Assembly: GCA_017501865.1 (NCBI GenBank)
Contig: JAFVWD010000282.1
Location: 1-8,010, forward strand
Reading direction: 5' to 3'
Origin: Clostridia bacterium
Lineage (GTDB): Bacteria; Bacillota; Clostridia; Oscillospirales; Acutalibacteraceae
Length of the DNA: 8,010 nucleotides
Shown piece by piece: positions 6,141 to 8,010 of this stretch. Position 1 is the stretch's first letter; each line of letters opens with the position of its first letter. The notes below the pieces were generated by a model, which saw nothing but the letters and a program-made list of their open reading frames with translations, made no database searches and was not told the origin of the DNA. A program made the position numbers and the translations under genes.

Positions 6141-7364
6141 TTATTTCTGCAGCAACCAATCTATTGCATTGATAACCTCAATGCCGTCATAGTTGCCGAG
6201 AGTAAATCGATCAAGTGTTATTATTGTTTTGGGATAATTGTCATTTATATTTTTCAGAGGTGTTATTTCTCTTTCAAAAGTTGATTCTTCAACCATTGAA
6301 GCTGTTACCTGAAAATAATAAATACGGTCATCCTTACGAGCCACAAAATCCACTTCTGTTGTGCCGATTTTGCCAATGTTTACTTTGTATCCTCTTCTTA
6401 ACAGTTCAAGAAAAATTATATTTTCCAGCGAGAAGCCCAAATCATATCTTTGTCTTGCAAGAAGATACCGACGTATGCCGAGGTCAACGATATACATTTT
6501 TTGATTTTTCTTAAGAAGCTGCTTGCCGGGAACATCGTATCGTTCAACAGGATAGAATATATAAGGCTCAACGAGTGCTTCTACATAATCATCTGTCGTG
6601 TTCTGCGAAATTTTTCTTCCCGTTGATGTAACATAATCGGTTATGCTTTTTACAGATACAGGACTACCTACAGAGCTTGCAAGAAATCTTGAAATGTTTT
6701 TAAGCAAAGCTATATCGTTTACTTTTCTTTTGTTGGGGTCGGATTCTTTTCTTTTTTGACGTTCTTCAATATCTTTAACGATAATTGTGTTATAGATACC
6801 TTCAAGATACATATTGATTTTTTCGTCATCATTGTCCAGTTTGGAAACATACGGAAGACCGCCGTTTTTCATATACTCGGCAAAAAGCAAATCCTTATCT
6901 TCACCTGATTTAAGCTCAAAGAATTCTGCAAAAGAAAGCGGCAACATATTTATTTCTACATATCTGCCCGAAAGAAGGGTTGCAAGCTCACCGGAAAGCA
7001 GATATGCATTAGAACCGGAAATATAAATATCTGTGTTTTCTTTTACCTGTAAGCTGTCAACAGCTTTTTGAAAATCCTCTACAAGCTGTACTTCGTCAAG
7101 AAAAATATATGTCATTTCGGCAGGGTGCAAACGTTCTTTAATGTAATTATAGAGATTTTTATAATCCGAAATGTGTTCATATTCCAATTCTTCAAAATTG
7201 ATAAAAATAATCCTGTCATCACTAATACCTTGCGATTTCAGAAATTCCATATACATTTTGAGCAAGGTGGACTTACCGCATCTGCGAATACCGGTTACAA
7301 CTTTAATAACTTCATCATCTTTCCATTTCTTCAGCAAATCCAAATAACCTTTGCGTTCTACCAT
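6141..7364 (-). CDS. AAA_14/DUF4143-type ATPase
   Basis: A 407-residue member of the widespread bacterial and archaeal ATPases with an N-terminal AAA_14 domain and a C-terminal DUF4143 domain; length is typical and the cellular role is not established. Walker A is GIRRCGKST (25-33). Walker B is YIFLDEVQ (86-93) with D90 and E91. ISGSNAYLLSGELATLLSGR (115-134) is the characteristic sensor/arginine segment. The C-terminal part has the PD-(D/E)XK-like pattern: ENIIFLELLRRGY (314-326), then EVDFVARK (337-344) with D339 and YYFQVT (349-354), with Gln where nucleases often have Glu. This may be a degenerate nuclease fold. AAGGAGG lies 8 nt before the ATG. The gene has its own near-consensus promoter overlapped by a triple repeat and is bracketed by two 63-bp direct repeats, which suggests an independently moving, tightly controlled accessory gene. 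Confidence 0.93.
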   Translation of the reverse strand: MVERKGYLDLLKKWKDDEVIKVVTGIRRCGKSTLLKMYMEFLKSQGISDDRIIFINFEELEYEHISDYKNLYNYIKERLHPAEMTYIFLDEVQLVEDFQKAVDSLQVKENTDIYISGSNAYLLSGELATLLSGRYVEINMLPLSFAEFFELKSGEDKDLLFAEYMKNGGLPYVSKLDNDDEKINMYLEGIYNTIIVKDIEERQKRKESDPNKRKVNDIALLKNISRFLASSVGSPVSVKSITDYVTSTGRKISQNTTDDYVEALVEPYIFYPVERYDVPGKQLLKKNQKMYIVDLGIRRYLLARQRYDLGFSLENIIFLELLRRGYKVNIGKIGTTEVDFVARKDDRIYYFQVTASMVEESTFEREITPLKNINDNYPKTIITLDRFTLGNYDGIEVINAIDWLLQK

Positions 7365-7398
7365 AGTAAGTGCCTCCTTACAGATTTAATGTATGGTT

Positions 7399-7427
7399 AT
7401 TATACTATATTTTATTCCGACAGTCAA
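7399..7427 (-). promoter_or_regulatory. Near-consensus promoter of the ATPase gene
   Basis: On the minus strand TTGACT (7422-7427) and a perfect TATAAT (7399-7404) are 17 bp apart, 11 of 12 bases matching the vegetative consensus. Such a strong promoter under repeated motifs implies repression in normal growth (inference). Confidence 0.82.
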
Positions 7428-7481
7428 CGGTTTATTCCGAAATCGGCATTTACTTTCAAAATTTATGAGTTTATTCCGAAA
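7411..7481. promoter_or_regulatory. Triple TTTATTCCGA operator-like array
   Basis: The 10-mer TTTATTCCGA occurs at 7411-7420, 7431-7440 and 7470-7479, all in the same orientation; the last two share 13 bases (GTTTATTCCGAAA). Copy 1 fills the spacer between the ATPase -10 and -35. Copy 2 begins 3 bp upstream of the -35. Copy 3 is about 40 bp further away. Start-to-start spacings are 20 and 39 bp, close to two and four helical turns, so bound proteins would lie on one DNA face. The binding protein is unknown. Confidence 0.7.
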
Positions 7482-7609
7482 CGCAAAGAGAATTACTTTA
7501 CTCGTTACAAAAATATATTTTTAGAAGAACAGAAATGAATGACAAACATTCCTAAAGATTTACGGCATTATTTTGTGAACAGACTTATAATTTATGTGTA
7601 ATGAATAAA

Positions 7610-7672
7610 AATGACCTCCTTGTATTTGGTAATACCGGTTTACAAGGAGGTTTGTGTTTTGAAGGATGTGTG
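7610..7672. repeat. 63-bp direct repeat, copy B (between ATPase and Fic genes)
   Basis: Same orientation as copy A, start-to-start distance 1539 bp. Its stem is CCTCCTTGTA (7615-7624) with TACAAGGAGG (7641-7650), and A7614 can also pair with T7651 for 11 bp. On the minus strand it is followed by TCATTTTTATTC, but no minus-strand gene in view ends here, so it is not explained simply as a terminator. Confidence 0.93.
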
Positions 7673-7721
7673 AAATATATTAATATGTGGGTATACTTTA
7701 ATATAACATCTGTTCTGAAAT

Positions 7722-7775
7722 TTTCCCCTTAAATATTGACTTTCCCCTTAAATATTGATATACTTTAAGGGAAAG
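7722..7775. promoter_or_regulatory. Operator-like repeats over the Fic promoter
   Basis: TTTCCCCTTAAATATTGA is repeated exactly at 7722-7739 and 7741-7758. Copy 1 runs into the -35, and copy 2 coincides with the spacer. An inverted half, TTAAGGGAAAG (7765-7775), begins just after the -10 and mirrors CTTTCCCCTTAA (7740-7751) apart from one extra C. This arrangement would let a repressor cover the whole promoter. Confidence 0.7.
7736..7764 (+). promoter_or_regulatory. Near-consensus promoter of the Fic gene
   Basis: TTGACT (7736-7741) and TATACT (7759-7764) are 17 bp apart, 10 of 12 bases matching consensus. Transcription would start near 7771, just ahead of the AAGGTG ribosome binding site. 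Confidence 0.8.
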
Positions 7776-7791
7776 AAAGGTGATTGCGGTT

Positions 7792-8010
7792 ATGCGACAG
7801 TTTAATTATTCTTCTATAAAAAATCAAAAATGGGACAGTGAAATTCTCGGTTACATTGCCGCTATATATAAAGAAGCCGGCAAGCAGGAGCTTTATCTTA
7901 AGCAAAAACCCGATGAACTTGATAAATTAGTTGAAATTGCAAAAATACAAAGTACAGAAGCTTCCAATGCCATTGAGGGAATTGTCACTACAAATACACG
8001 TATAAAACAG
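7792..8010 (+). CDS. Fic-family protein, N-terminal 73 residues (cut by window edge)
   Basis: The frame opens at ATG 7792-7794, preceded by AAGGTG about 10 nt upstream, and is still open at the window end. The visible part (MRQFNYSSIKNQKWDSEILG...) is the helical N-terminal domain of Fic proteins. It ends with EASNAIEGIVTTNTR at residues 56-70. SNAIEG (58-63) is the S/T-x-x-x-E-G/N inhibitory-helix motif, in which E62 blocks the ATP site in class II (N-terminally inhibited) Fic enzymes. These transfer AMP, or rarely other groups, from nucleotides to target proteins; some act as toxins or defence factors, others in housekeeping. The catalytic HxFx(D/E)GN(G/K)R motif would lie downstream, outside the window. 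It is transcribed away from the ATPase gene from a promoter covered with repeats. Confidence 0.9.
   Translation, partial: MRQFNYSSIKNQKWDSEILGYIAAIYKEAGKQELYLKQKPDELDKLVEIAKIQSTEASNAIEGIVTTNTRIKQ

Larger units (their letters stand above)
7365..7791. other. Intergenic control region between divergent ATPase and Fic genes
   Basis: This 427-nt interval holds, from left to right: the ATPase ribosome binding site (AAGGAGG, minus); its promoter with the TTTATTCCGA array (to 7481); a featureless AT-rich stretch of about 130 nt (7482-7609); 63-bp repeat copy B (7610-7672); an AT-rich stretch (7673-7721) whose TATACTTTAA at 7692-7701 reappears at the Fic -10 (7759-7768); and the Fic promoter with its own repeats. 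I see no convincing small gene in it. Confidence 0.7.

Noticed and set aside
5971..6159. Minus-strand 62-codon frame spanning the ATPase end and repeat copy A
   Set aside because: It begins inside the ATPase gene in another frame, runs through the repeat hairpin, and has a composition unlike the real genes.
7068..7538. Plus-strand reading frame of 156 codons opposite the ATPase gene start and into the intergenic region
   Set aside because: It is antisense to the conserved Walker-motif coding region. Its repeated FIPK residues in the intergenic part come simply from the TTTATTCCGA operator repeats, and no ribosome binding site or family match is seen.

Overview
The window comes from an AT-rich, low-GC Gram-positive bacterium, most likely an anaerobic gut-type Clostridia. 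Signs of this are strong purine-rich ribosome binding sites (AGGAGG-like), TTGACA/TATAAT promoters with 17-bp spacers, TAA/TGA stops and hairpin-plus-T terminators. The genus cannot be named from sequence alone. Almost all genes lie on the minus strand.

Layout. 1-282 (-): 5' part of a Gfo/Idh/MocA-type NAD(P)-dependent sugar oxidoreductase, cut by the window edge. 467-1135 (-): PnuC-like nicotinamide riboside transporter with its own promoter. 1263-2888 (-): secreted right-handed beta-helix protein of the pectate-lyase-like kind, ending in a clear terminator. 2889-3144: intergenic region with a long GC-rich palindrome that resembles a tRNA T-arm. 3145-3536 (+): decayed RibD C-terminal-domain reductase, with both ends kept and the middle lost out of frame. 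3535-3580: terminator shared by convergent genes. 3597-5948 (-): apparent two-gene operon of a DUF1349 beta-sandwich protein followed by a cytosolic GH13 alpha-amylase-family enzyme with an unusual C-terminal tail. 6071-7672: an AAA ATPase of the AAA_14/DUF4143 type bracketed by two nearly identical 63-bp direct repeats. 7792-8010 (+): start of a Fic-family protein, cut by the right edge.

The left and middle parts read as carbohydrate metabolism: a secreted beta-helix protein for glycan binding or cleavage, an intracellular alpha-glucan enzyme with a lectin-like partner, and a sugar oxidoreductase. The right 2 kb is accessory DNA. The ATPase and Fic genes are divergent, and each has a near-consensus promoter covered by its own repeated short motif (TTTATTCCGA three times; TTTCCCCTTAAATATTGA twice plus an inverted half). 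This suggests tight, separate repression of each gene. The flanking direct repeats suggest the ATPase gene is a movable or duplicated cassette.

The most notable signals are the 63-bp repeats around the ATPase gene, the two operator arrays, the tRNA-like palindrome, and the helical extension on the GH13 enzyme. No complete new system can be proved from this window.
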